Shown: positions 7,304 to 14,037 of the stretch, piece after piece
How the letters are laid out: each line of letters starts with the position of its first letter
Position numbering within the stretch: the stretch's first letter is position 1
NCBI GenBank assembly: GCA_003086555.1
Contig: QEFN01000024.1
Coordinates: forward strand, 1 to 15,102
Reading direction: 5' to 3'
DNA: 15,102 bases
DNA from: Sulfolobus sp. SCGC AB-777_G06
Lineage (GTDB): Archaea; Thermoproteota; Thermoprotei_A; Sulfolobales; Sulfolobaceae
Notes under the pieces: generated by a model
What the model was told of the DNA's origin: nothing
Database searches by the model: none
Seen by the model: only the letters and a program-made list of their open reading frames with translations
Translations under genes and position numbers: made by a program

Positions 7304-7838
7304 ACTCAACCGCCTCCACCTTTACTTCTTCTAGATCTGCTTTAGCCCTTAGGAAACGTAGATTAGACATAACTTGAGACTTAACACTTTCGATTACTGA
7401 GAGCCAAGCTGTATCTAGCTCTTCGTTCCTTATTTTTACCTCCATTTCCTTAGCCAAAGACTTTACTCCTAAAAGACATTCAGAATTTACTGGACATACT
7501 CCGCACTTATACGTTTCATTTTCAGCGTTATAATAGATAAGTTTCTTGTCTTGTGTTACGAATGCTATTCCTTCTGTAACTGAGAGACCACTATGTGAGG
7601 GCTTATAAGGTAACAGGACTTTAAAGGACAAAGCGTTGTCTATAAGTAAACCTAGAGCCCTTAGCTTATTCACAATAAAGTAAAAGTAACTTTTACTAAT
7701 CTCATCCCATTTCTTGTCAGAAGCTAAAACCCTTAAGTACGTCTCGTCTCCGAGTTTTACGAAGTCGTCATAATTGATAAATACTACATCATTTGTAAGA
7801 ACTGGTCTATTTACATTAACAACTCGTAATAAACACAT
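7284..7838 (-). CDS. Uncharacterised protein with CxxC-x5-C motif
   Basis: I do not recognise this 184-residue soluble protein. Residues about 32-66 (YLRVLASDKKWDEISKS followed by VNKLRALGLL) have the pattern of a winged-helix segment, with a helix ending in K-x-R-x-LGLL. A strand pair follows at about 86-103 (GIAFVTQDKKLIYY). A cysteine cluster KCGVCPVNSEC (Cys112, Cys115, Cys121) could bind zinc or an iron-sulfur cluster if a fourth ligand comes from elsewhere. The end (about 125-184) is a long charged helix or coiled coil. The next gene, a four-helix membrane protein, overlaps its 3' end, so the two may work together, for example as a regulator or soluble partner of the membrane protein (inference). 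The ATG lies about 25 bases after an AT-rich TATA-like tract. Confidence 0.6.
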   Translation of the reverse strand: MCLLRVVNVNRPVLTNDVVFINYDDFVKLGDETYLRVLASDKKWDEISKSYFYFIVNKLRALGLLIDNALSFKVLLPYKPSHSGLSVTEGIAFVTQDKKLIYYNAENETYKCGVCPVNSECLLGVKSLAKEMEVKIRNEELDTAWLSVIESVKSQVMSNLRFLRAKADLEEVKVEAVEYAKERL

Positions 7839-7851
7839 GGGTTATAACTTT

Positions 7852-7868
7852 TAATTATAATTAAAAAT
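7852..7868 (-). promoter_or_regulatory. TATA-like tract before the CxxC protein gene
   Basis: On the minus strand the run TTTTTAATTATAATT lies about 15-30 bases before the ATG at 7838, giving the spacing of a leaderless or nearly leaderless transcript. The 168-base gap to the next gene is AT-rich with no coding signal. Confidence 0.35.
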
Positions 7869-8006
7869 AACTGTATTCCTAATGACTTACATTAAGAGCA
7901 TTAACAGAGTTAACATGACGTCAGGATAATGAATTAACAAGTGGTGTATGTACATACGTAGCTTACATTTCAATTTAATTCTATCTCTTATTTGACCGCA
8001 TCCTCT

Positions 8007-8651
8007 CTAGCATTCAGCTAACTCTTTAGCTCTCCTCAAAATTTTCAACCAGTCTTCCCAGTTGAGTCTTCCGGTCCTCGTATTCTGTGCACTCACGTGA
8101 TAGCTAGCTAACACCTTATATTTTCCCACTTCGATCTCTTTACCGTGCTCGAAATCAGCTTTTACTCCCAATAATATTGACACGCTATAAAACGCTATCC
8201 TACCTAAGGGGATAATGACCTTGAGATGCTTCAAAGAGTTAATTTCCTTTAGTAACCAGTTTAACGAACATTTCTTTATTTCGTCATTAGTGGGTCTATT
8301 CTTGGGAGGAACACACTTCACTGCATTAGTCACGTATACGCATTTTAGTATAAGACCATCATCACGCGAAACACTTTCCGGTTTGTTGGCGAGACCTATT
8401 TCGTAAAGTCCCCTGACTACCCATTGCCCGGATTGGTCTCCAGTGAAAGCTCTCCCAGTCCTGTTACCACCATGGGCTGCGGGGGCAAGTCCTATAATAA
8501 GGATTCTAGCGTCTGGATCACCAAAGCCTGGGACAGGTTTTGCCCAGTAATTCCATAACTTAAACCGCGGTGGAGGGACTATGGACTGGGCGTAATTCAT
8601 CAGTCTAGGACAGTGATTACAAGAAAAAAGAGACTCACCGACTAAGTTCAT
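8007..8651 (-). CDS. Uracil-DNA glycosylase, family 5 (UDGb type)
   Basis: This 214-residue enzyme removes uracil, and in this family often other deaminated bases, from DNA to start base-excision repair. The active-site motif GLAPAAHGGNRTGRAFTGDQSG (about 54-75) is characteristic of UDGb. That family lacks the polar catalytic residue of other families at the first motif. The second motif HVSAQNTRTGRL (185-196) matches the HPSxQNTxTGRL pattern, with Val in place of Pro. Cys11, Cys14, Cys113 and Cys128 are placed to hold the 4Fe-4S cluster of thermophilic enzymes. Repair of deaminated cytosine is important at high temperature. It appears to be a single gene with its own promoter on the minus strand. 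Family and function are clear. Confidence 0.93.
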   Translation of the reverse strand: MNLVGESLFSCNHCPRLMNYAQSIVPPPRFKLWNYWAKPVPGFGDPDARILIIGLAPAAHGGNRTGRAFTGDQSGQWVVRGLYEIGLANKPESVSRDDGLILKCVYVTNAVKCVPPKNRPTNDEIKKCSLNWLLKEINSLKHLKVIIPLGRIAFYSVSILLGVKADFEHGKEIEVGKYKVLASYHVSAQNTRTGRLNWEDWLKILRRAKELAEC

Positions 8652-8673
8652 AAAAGACTTCAGGTATAAAGTG

Positions 8674-8684
8674 AATTAAAAGTT
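8674..8684 (-). promoter_or_regulatory. TATA box of the uracil-DNA glycosylase gene
   Basis: On the minus strand ACTTTTAATTC is centred about 28 bases before the ATG at 8651, the normal spacing for a leaderless Sulfolobales transcript. A second TTTATA lies nearer, at about 8666-8672, but is too close to the start. Confidence 0.45.
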
Positions 8685-8945
8685 ATGGATTTTTCTTCCC
8701 TACTTTCGTCTAATGTCTCATATCCGCCAAGTGTTAAACTGAACGGGAACTAAATAATCTTTACGCAGTCTCATTAAAACCTAATTTTTCATATTAACTA
8801 TTGCCGATGATTGTAGACGCTTATGATCTATGATAGAATAGGAAAAACCTTAACTTTATTTTATTCCGTAAACGTGTACCAAGATTCTCACGGTTTCGAA
8901 TATAAACGTTAAAGCGTTATACTTTTTCCTCTTTTTTACACCAAT

Positions 8946-8957
8946 CAATATATATTG
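8946..8957 (+). promoter_or_regulatory. TATA box of the ThDP enzyme gene
   Basis: CAATATATATTG is a perfect 12-bp palindrome whose centre is about 27 bases before the ATG at 8978. It fits a TATA box for a leaderless transcript. There is no clear ribosome site in TGTAGGC just before the start. Confidence 0.5.
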
Positions 8958-8977
8958 TAAAAATACGATATGTAGGC

Positions 8978-10567
8978 ATGGAAAGCGGTGCTAGAATACT
9001 CCTTTCTAAGTTGAAGGAAATGGGTGTTGACAAGATATTCATGGTCTCGGGTACTGATTATGCTGCTTTCATCGAGGAAAAAGTAAGAGACCCGTCCTTG
9101 CCCGATTTTATAGTAGTACCCCACGAGATAACAGCTGCATCAGCTGCTCTAGGTTATTCTTTAGCAGGAAAAATAGGAGTCGTTGCACTCCATACACTGC
9201 CCGGAACAGCAAACGCATTGGGTATAATCATTAACGCTTACACTTCCCGTATCCCCCTTATAGTAATAGCCGGGAGAAGCCCTTACACGGAAGATGGGAG
9301 TACAGCTAGTAGGAATTTACGTATTCATTGGACTCAGGAAGCTAGGGATCAAGGTGAAGTCGTCAGACAGTGGGTTAAGTGGGACTTCGAGATAAGGCGT
9401 GCCGAGCAGGTGGAAAAAGCCGTAAACAGGGGTTTTCAGTTAGCGTTTAGCGAACCTGCTGGGCCGGTTTACCTCATGATTCCCAGAGAGGTAAGTGTAG
9501 AAAAAACTGAGAGAAGGTACGAGAGACCTTTAGCTACTTTTTCTCCGGGTGTTAGGGAGGAGGATTTGGTCAAGGCTAAGAAGTTAATAGAGGAAAGCCG
9601 AAACCCCGTTATTGTCACATGGAGAGCTGGGAGGAAGAAAGAGTGGTTCGATAGCTTGAAGTCCTTTGCTGACGAGGTGGGTATCCCGGTTCTGAATTAC
9701 GTAGGTGAAGTGGTAAATTATGAAGGTGAGATGGGAGTAGACTATTACGACCTATCTCAAGCCGACTTGGTCATAATAGTTGAATCTGAGGTACCTTGGA
9801 TCCCTAAAAAGGTGAAAGTCAAGGGAAAAGTAATAAGGGTCGACGTTGATCCCTCATATTCTTATATACCGTTTTATGGTTTCCCTTGTGACCTATGTGT
9901 ACAGTCTACGGTATCAGAGTTCTTCTCTAAACTGAAGCTACCCGAAAAGAAGGAACTGAAAGAGAGTATTAAAGAACTCCACGCTGAACAAGAAAAGAAG
10001 AAGGCAGAGGAGATTGAGAAGCTCAAAAAAATGAAGGTTGTTCATCCCAAGTTATTATCGTATTACGTGGGCAAGTTAGGCTTAGTCATATTTAACGAGT
10101 ATCAATTTAATCCCAAATACGCAAGCCTAGCTTTCGGACAATATTTCGCAGACCCTGGTTTCGGTCACTTAGGTTGGGCATTAGGGGGTGGCGTAGGTTA
10201 TTCTATCGCTAGTGGAAGGAAAGTAGTAGTTACAACCGGTGATGGTGGTTTCGTTTTCGGGGTTCCTGAGGCCTTTTATTACACAGTTACAACATATGGA
10301 GGTGATGTACTAGTAGTAATCTATGATAACGGGGGGTGGTTAGCTAGTGCTGAGGCTGTAGACGAAGTATTTCCAGAGGGATTAGCAAAGGCTAAAAAAA
10401 TTTATCCTGGGGCAGATTTTAGAAGATATAACATAGGGGAGACTGTAAAAAGTTTTGGTGGATATTTTAAGTTAGTTGAGCGGCCTGAAGATGTAGAGGA
10501 TAGTTTAAATGAAGCATTAAAATACAAGTTATCCGTAGTTCAAGTTATAGTTGAGAGAACTAGATAA
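8978..10567 (+). CDS. Thiamine diphosphate-dependent enzyme, acetolactate synthase-like fold
   Basis: This 529-residue protein has the three-domain layout of the family: Pyr domain (about 1-175), central Rossmann-like domain (about 190-320) and PP domain (about 355-529). The activating glutamate is Glu50 in VPHEITAASAALGYS. The cofactor motif starts with GDGGF (421-425) and ends with YDNGGW (449-454). The asparagine before the last metal ligand is single rather than the usual NN. Related enzymes include acetolactate synthase, benzoylformate decarboxylase, oxalyl-CoA decarboxylase and 2-hydroxyacyl-CoA lyase. I cannot choose among them. No small regulatory subunit (IlvN) lies nearby, which argues against branched-chain amino acid synthesis. 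A charged helical linker (about 322-352) is rich in Lys and Glu. The last 39 bases overlap the end of the Rieske remnant on the other strand. Confidence 0.85.
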   Translation: MESGARILLSKLKEMGVDKIFMVSGTDYAAFIEEKVRDPSLPDFIVVPHEITAASAALGYSLAGKIGVVALHTLPGTANALGIIINAYTSRIPLIVIAGRSPYTEDGSTASRNLRIHWTQEARDQGEVVRQWVKWDFEIRRAEQVEKAVNRGFQLAFSEPAGPVYLMIPREVSVEKTERRYERPLATFSPGVREEDLVKAKKLIEESRNPVIVTWRAGRKKEWFDSLKSFADEVGIPVLNYVGEVVNYEGEMGVDYYDLSQADLVIIVESEVPWIPKKVKVKGKVIRVDVDPSYSYIPFYGFPCDLCVQSTVSEFFSKLKLPEKKELKESIKELHAEQEKKKAEEIEKLKKMKVVHPKLLSYYVGKLGLVIFNEYQFNPKYASLAFGQYFADPGFGHLGWALGGGVGYSIASGRKVVVTTGDGGFVFGVPEAFYYTVTTYGGDVLVVIYDNGGWLASAEAVDEVFPEGLAKAKKIYPGADFRRYNIGETVKSFGGYFKLVERPEDVEDSLNEALKYKLSVVQVIVERTR

Positions 10568-11281
10568 TAAATAGTTACTTTTCTTAGGAATTTGATAGGA
10601 GTAATCTGGGTCGTAAATCAAGTTACTCGAAGGCCTTGACTTGGAGAAATATGGCGCGTTAGTTCCTATAGCACATATGTCTCCAGTAGTCTCGTCGTAT
10701 TCTAAAAACACAATAGGTAACGGTCTAAGAGCAGGTCCGCCTACAACAAATCCCCCCATCTAATAAATACATTGAGCCGTGACAAGGACAGTGTAATATT
10801 GTAGATGATGGATTTAAGCCAGGTTTAGAAGCTGATGTAGTAAGTACTTGAGCTGGTAATTGGCAACCTAAGTGTACACATATCGCAGAAAATGCACATA
10901 TGGAATTCTTAGGTCCTACACCTACAATAGCAGCATGTTTAAAGTTAATTTTGAATTGACCGTAATATGGATTCTTAAATTTTATATGCTTAAGACTTTT
11001 AATTTATAGAAATCTGTAGGAAAGTAGGGCTCATTTGTTAGAGGATATGTAAAAATTATATAGAATAAGAAGTACTCTGTAAGTTCTTTATGTCGGAAAC
11101 TTTATATCTAGGAAATCCTTCAAGACCTAACGTATTGTTAGCAACTAGATAATTTTTAGATATAACCTGTAACTCATTGTAGTAAAATCCCATATAATTT
11201 AAGAGTGGAGTAAATAATGGAGATACAGCAACTGCTCCTCCTGCTATCATCGACAACCTAATTAAGTCTCTTCATTTTCAT
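10529..11281 (-). pseudogene. Rieske iron-sulfur protein (SoxL type), frameshifted
   Basis: Joined across frames, the minus strand reads as a Rieske protein. It starts with MKMKR at 11281, then RDLIRLSMIAGGAVAVSPLF like an export signal. Next come YPLTNEPYFPTDFYKLK and KNPYYGQFKINFKHAAIVG. Box I is CVHLGC (about 10866-10885) and box II is CPCHGS (about 10771-10790). The tail contains GGPALRPLP. Frames change at about 11265, 11056-11076, 10978-10995 and at a run of six C at 10752-10757, where five would keep the frame. Neighbouring genes are clean, so real decay is more likely than sequencing error. When intact it would be an extracytoplasmic electron carrier of a cytochrome bc1-like complex. 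The end, overlapping the ThDP gene, may have lost its own stop. Confidence 0.85.
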
Positions 11282-11307
11282 CACTAAATTAACTTTGTTG
11301 TAAAAAC

Positions 11308-11371
11308 TATTTAAGTTTTGCCAACTTATTTTAATTATTATATTAGAACAAATTTAAGCAAAACTTAAATA
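11308..11371. promoter_or_regulatory. Mirror-image divergent promoter with 14-bp inverted repeat
   Basis: TATTTAAGTTTTGC at 11308-11321 and GCAAAACTTAAATA at 11358-11371 are perfect inverted copies separated by 36 bases. Each copy holds a CTTAAATA TATA-like core. The left copy is about 29 bases before the Rieske start at 11281 on the minus strand. The right copy is about 37 bases before the ATG at 11405 and would start transcription near 11394. The identical outward-facing elements suggest a shared divergent promoter for the Rieske remnant and the SRPBCC gene. Confidence 0.5.
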
Positions 11372-11387
11372 CTAGTAAGTATATGAA

Positions 11388-11400
11388 ACCCCCAAGGGGT
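11388..11400 (+). promoter_or_regulatory. ACCCC-CAA-GGGGT inverted repeat just before the SRPBCC start
   Basis: A perfect 5-bp inverted repeat with a 3-base loop ends 4 bases before the ATG at 11405. The GGGG half may serve as the ribosome site. If transcription starts near 11394, only the right half is in the mRNA, so this would be a DNA-level site rather than an RNA hairpin. Confidence 0.35.
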
Positions 11401-11404
11401 AGTT

Positions 11405-12247
11405 ATGAGTGTTTATTCACACGATGTTACAATTCAAACTTCTAAGGATAGAGTAATAAGCTTAATGACGGATCCCTTCCTCCTCACCGGAGTCCTTGGT
11501 CATATCAACATACTACAAGTTTATGACAAAAAAGAAGGAAAATACGTGAAACCTTCTTCACTTTCAGGCTTCTCGAACAAGTTCTTAGTAATGTACATCT
11601 TCGGTACACCAGACACAAAGATGAACTTCTTTGAAGGGGAAATGGAAGGACCAGTATACACGTCAGAGGGTGTAATTTATAGAGGATGGACAAAAGACCA
11701 GAAATTCACTTGGGAAATGAAACTCCAAACCAAGGTAACAAAGCCTATGGAAACGCTTGTAAGAATAATTATAAGTGCTAACTACAAAGTATCTGGTCTA
11801 GATAGAATATTAGGGAGGAGTCCTTTCGCCTTAGCTCAACATATGGTAGAAGATCACATAATACCGTACATAAAACACTATCTTAAGACCCAGAGCGAAA
11901 TTGGAATAGAAGATATAACACCGACGAAGCTACTAGAAGAACAAGGCACATTTAGCCAAATATTACCAAAGATAACAAAAGCAAGCGAAGACGTAGAATA
12001 CGGAATAGTAGTAATAAAAGGAGAAGACGTAAACGGAAGAATGTTAATTAAAAACGGAAAAATTGCGAAAATAAATGTGAATTACAACGGACAAATAATA
12101 CAAGGACAGGACGCTATTCTTGAACTAGTGAGTTTATCCGATACAGTCAGGGCAACACTTTACGCGGTATATATAGATGAAGTGTTGATGACAAAACTCG
12201 AAAAATACGCACTCGATAATACTTTTCAAGGAACCGGCCCTGAATGA
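11405..12247 (+). CDS. Two-domain protein with N-terminal SRPBCC (START-like) fold, unknown ligand
   Basis: This 280-residue protein has an N-terminal part (about 1-165) that reads as an SRPBCC or CoxG-like helix-grip fold. The opening strand YSHDVTIQTSKDRVISLMTD is followed by alternating strands and a long C-terminal helix (about 140-165). Such folds enclose a hydrophobic pocket for lipids or other ligands. The second part (about 178-280) has strands such as YGIVVIKGEDVNGRMLIKNG, and a final helix EVLMTKLEKYALDN. I do not recognise it. No signal peptide or membrane helix is seen. It is divergent from the Rieske remnant and shares the mirrored promoter with it, which hints at a once-shared role in respiration or membrane metabolism (inference). 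Its frame is intact although its partner is broken. Confidence 0.7.
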   Translation: MSVYSHDVTIQTSKDRVISLMTDPFLLTGVLGHINILQVYDKKEGKYVKPSSLSGFSNKFLVMYIFGTPDTKMNFFEGEMEGPVYTSEGVIYRGWTKDQKFTWEMKLQTKVTKPMETLVRIIISANYKVSGLDRILGRSPFALAQHMVEDHIIPYIKHYLKTQSEIGIEDITPTKLLEEQGTFSQILPKITKASEDVEYGIVVIKGEDVNGRMLIKNGKIAKINVNYNGQIIQGQDAILELVSLSDTVRATLYAVYIDEVLMTKLEKYALDNTFQGTGPE

Positions 12248-12317
12248 ATTAAAAATTAGGAGTAAATTGGTTGTTTGTATAATTTTTATCAAATCTAAAT
12301 TGATAGTTTATAAAGCG

Positions 12318-12330
12318 GAAATATATTTAG
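12318..12330 (+). promoter_or_regulatory. TATA box of the TusA gene
   Basis: AAATATATTTA is centred about 29 bases before the ATG at 12354, so transcription would start at or a few bases before the start codon. No ribosome site is seen, which fits a leaderless mRNA. Confidence 0.5.
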
Positions 12331-12353
12331 TCTCTTATTGAAAGTATAATTTA

Positions 12354-12602
12354 ATGAATGAAAAAATAAAGAAAAACAAACCAGACTTAATACTTGACCT
12401 AAGAGGAGAACCTTGTCCGGAGCCCCAGATAGAGATCGTAAAAAGACTTAATCAGATGAAAGAGGGTGAAGTTATTGAGATTATAAGTGATAACGAACCG
12501 GCAGAGCTTTCAATACCAATGATCTGCGAGTCTAGAGGTTATCCGTGCGAAATAAAAAGAGATGGTAACACTTTTAGAATTAGGATCCTCAAAACTAAAT
12601 GA
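12354..12602 (+). CDS. tusA: TusA-family sulfurtransferase
   Basis: This 82-residue protein carries the TusA/SirA/YeeD signature. LDLRGEPCPEP (about 14-24) contains the CPxP motif, with Cys21 as the sulfur-carrying residue. A two-layer alpha/beta fold follows, with the usual KRLNQMKEGEVIEIISDNEPA segment. TusA proteins pass sulfane sulfur between carriers, for tRNA thiolation, molybdenum cofactor synthesis or, in Sulfolobales, sulfur oxidation together with DsrE and the Hdr-like complex. None of those partners lies here, so its role is open. The N-terminal ten residues are lysine-rich and longer than in many members. The stop codon is 7 bases from the end of the convergent DUF72 gene. Confidence 0.9.
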   Translation: MNEKIKKNKPDLILDLRGEPCPEPQIEIVKRLNQMKEGEVIEIISDNEPAELSIPMICESRGYPCEIKRDGNTFRIRILKTK

Positions 12603-12609
12603 CTTTTTA

Positions 12610-13317
12610 TTACTTAGTAGAGAGTAACTTCTTAAATCGTAATGCATCGTCAAAAGAGTAGATGTTATTGAACATTACGTACGACCCGTCGGTTACCATG
12701 TTCTTCAATACTTTGAGGTCGTCGTCGGTATACTTGTAAGAATAATTCACTTCACCTTTTCCTATACCGTGGAGTCTGTAGTATTTCACCGTTGTTAATG
12801 AAGTGTGCTTGAAAGGGTCTACCACGTGGATCACACCGGACTCCTCTACGACCTTCCTCAATAACTCCAGCTCATTATACCATTCTCCCCTAGGTTCCCA
12901 ACCATATTTGAATTTCTTGTCAAGGATGGAGAAATAGTCTATGACAGCCCTAGCGTTACGGTCGGACGGTTTAAAGGACGCAGGAGACTGGAAAATGACT
13001 ATCTTAGCATTCAACTCCTTTGCCTCCCTTAACGTGATCTCAGTAGCTTCCCTAACTTCCTTAGTATCCTTAAACGACCCGTAATTTTTAGCATCTCCGA
13101 ACTTATGTTTCATTCTCTTATAGGTACTCATGTTATTCTCGTGAGTTATTATTTGTAGCGCCTTTATTGTGAGCTCTACATTGTTTTCTTCAGCTAACTT
13201 TCTCCATTTTTGTAATTGAATGTCACTAACAATGTCGTAAAATGTTTGTTGTACCTCTAAGGCGTCGAAATACCTGAAGTGTTTATAAGTGAAACCGCAA
13301 GTACCTACCTTAATCAC
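12610..13317 (-). CDS. DUF72 (YecE-like) family protein
   Basis: This 235-residue protein has the DUF72 pattern. It opens with IKVGTCGFTYKHF and has EVQQTFYDIVSD in the region where the family shows its N-terminal motif. A strand KIVIFQSPASFKPSD lies at about 104-118, GWEPRGEW at about 138-145, and the late YYRLHGIGKG at about 178-187, matching the YxRLHG motif. The family forms a TIM-barrel-like fold, and its reaction is not established. The start is GTG at 13317, which gives the typical N-terminus directly. No ribosome site precedes it, and the TATA element about 28 bases upstream implies a leaderless mRNA. It is convergent with tusA. The family call is good; the function is unknown. Confidence 0.88.
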   Translation of the reverse strand: MIKVGTCGFTYKHFRYFDALEVQQTFYDIVSDIQLQKWRKLAEENNVELTIKALQIITHENNMSTYKRMKHKFGDAKNYGSFKDTKEVREATEITLREAKELNAKIVIFQSPASFKPSDRNARAVIDYFSILDKKFKYGWEPRGEWYNELELLRKVVEESGVIHVVDPFKHTSLTTVKYYRLHGIGKGEVNYSYKYTDDDLKVLKNMVTDGSYVMFNNIYSFDDALRFKKLLSTK

Positions 13318-13337
13318 AATGTAAATCTTGTAGTGGA

Positions 13338-13350
13338 GGTTTAAAAACCG
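13338..13350 (-). promoter_or_regulatory. TATA box of the DUF72 gene
   Basis: On the minus strand GGTTTTTAAACC is centred about 28 bases before the GTG start at 13317, the normal distance for a leaderless transcript. It is almost palindromic. Confidence 0.5.
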
Positions 13351-13357
13351 GATTCCC

Positions 13358-13557
13358 TTAACACCTAATTCCTAGTTCATCCTTAACTTCATTAAGGACT
13401 TCGTCATTCAACTCACAAAGCCACTTAAGATATGGCGAAAAAATAAGGGATGAATGAAAAATAAGAAATATTAGGGTATTTCTTCACGTACAATAATTAC
13501 CTCATACTTTCTAGAATTTCTCACTATAATACTTAGTCTTTCTACTTCAATCTTCAT
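13358..13557 (-). pseudogene. Possible small broken gene on the minus strand
   Basis: Two coding-like pieces lie in the gap between the DUF72 gene and the next gene. From ATG at 13557, 28 codons end at TAA (13471-13473); they begin MKIEVERLSIIVRNSRKYEV. In another frame a piece ending at TAA 13358-13360 reads SPYLKWLCELNDEVLNEVKD before the last few residues. The second piece has a helix-like amphipathic pattern but no good start. They could be parts of one frameshifted gene of about 65 residues, or the first may be a genuine tiny gene. Chance is not excluded in AT-rich DNA. Confidence 0.3.
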
Positions 13558-13571
13558 TCTCGGTGATAAAT

Positions 13572-13580
13572 CTTTTAAAC
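13572..13580 (+). promoter_or_regulatory. TATA box that decides the start of the small membrane protein
   Basis: CTTTTAAAC at 13572-13580 is a good Sulfolobales TATA match, about 28 bases before the ATG at 13605. This supports that ATG over the in-frame GTG at 13563, which lies upstream of the box and would not be in the mRNA. Confidence 0.5.
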
Positions 13581-13604
13581 ATAGAATTAGTCTTTAATCC
13601 GATA

Positions 13605-13991
13605 ATGTTTTTTGGTAAGTTAATATCAGGTTTGGCTGGAGGAATTTTTGAATTACTTTTCTTCGTAAACGACCTATCTATATTTGCGGATATTTCTTAT
13701 CACCTAACTCACATTTCCTCAATATTATTAGGCGTATTTCTTCACATAATTGTGGCAGTAATTGTTTTTACAATCGGGGTAACTATTATTGAGGCGAGTG
13801 GTATAAGACCAAACAGTATACCGTCTTCGATAGTACTCGGACTCCTTTTCGGTTCTTCCGTCCTATCCATTTTCAGTTTACCAATTCATTTGATCCTCCT
13901 ACCTTACACGATCACATTACCGTACATAATAGCTCATCTTTCTTACGGTTTGGTGTCTTACTTAATTTATTACTTGTTACAACGCAAATAG
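13605..13991 (+). CDS. Small membrane protein, unknown function
   Basis: From the ATG at 13605 the protein has 128 residues; starting at the GTG at 13563 would give 142. Hydrophobic segments lie at about 3-22, 38-64, 73-98 and 103-125, so three or four membrane helices are likely. A histidine-containing segment (YHLTHISSILLGVFLHIIVA) and a glycine-serine stretch (IVLGLLFGSSVLSIF) are the visible features. Short polytopic proteins with an AHLSYGLV-type last helix occur in several uncharacterised families, and I cannot assign one. It is a single gene, convergent with the NicO-like gene, 46 bases apart. Confidence 0.6.
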   Translation: MFFGKLISGLAGGIFELLFFVNDLSIFADISYHLTHISSILLGVFLHIIVAVIVFTIGVTIIEASGIRPNSIPSSIVLGLLFGSSVLSIFSLPIHLILLPYTITLPYIIAHLSYGLVSYLIYYLLQRK

Positions 13992-14037
13992 AGGACGAGT
14001 TTATAAAACCTTTCACGTTTCAAAAACGAGGTTATGT

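Larger units (their letters stand above)
8652..8977. other. Divergent intergenic region between glycosylase and ThDP enzyme
   Basis: This 326-base gap has no credible coding frame. It holds the glycosylase promoter on the left and the ThDP-enzyme promoter on the right. Between them is AT-rich sequence with T-runs (for example around 8925-8938) and an AACGTTAAAGCGTT stretch at about 8906-8919 of unknown meaning. Confidence 0.5.

Noticed and set aside
8215..8406. An open plus-strand frame antisense to the uracil-DNA glycosylase.
   Set aside because: It covers the conserved part of a clear glycosylase gene and has no promoter or family features.
10529..10759. A 76-residue minus-strand frame as an independent gene.
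   Set aside because: It is the C-terminal segment of the Rieske pseudogene after the six-C frameshift; the GGPALRPLP stretch follows box II in Rieske proteins.
11056..11256. A 66-residue minus-strand frame as an independent small secreted protein.
   Set aside because: Its sequence continues in other frames into the Rieske boxes, so it is the N-terminal part of the broken Rieske gene, and its TTG start cuts into the signal region.
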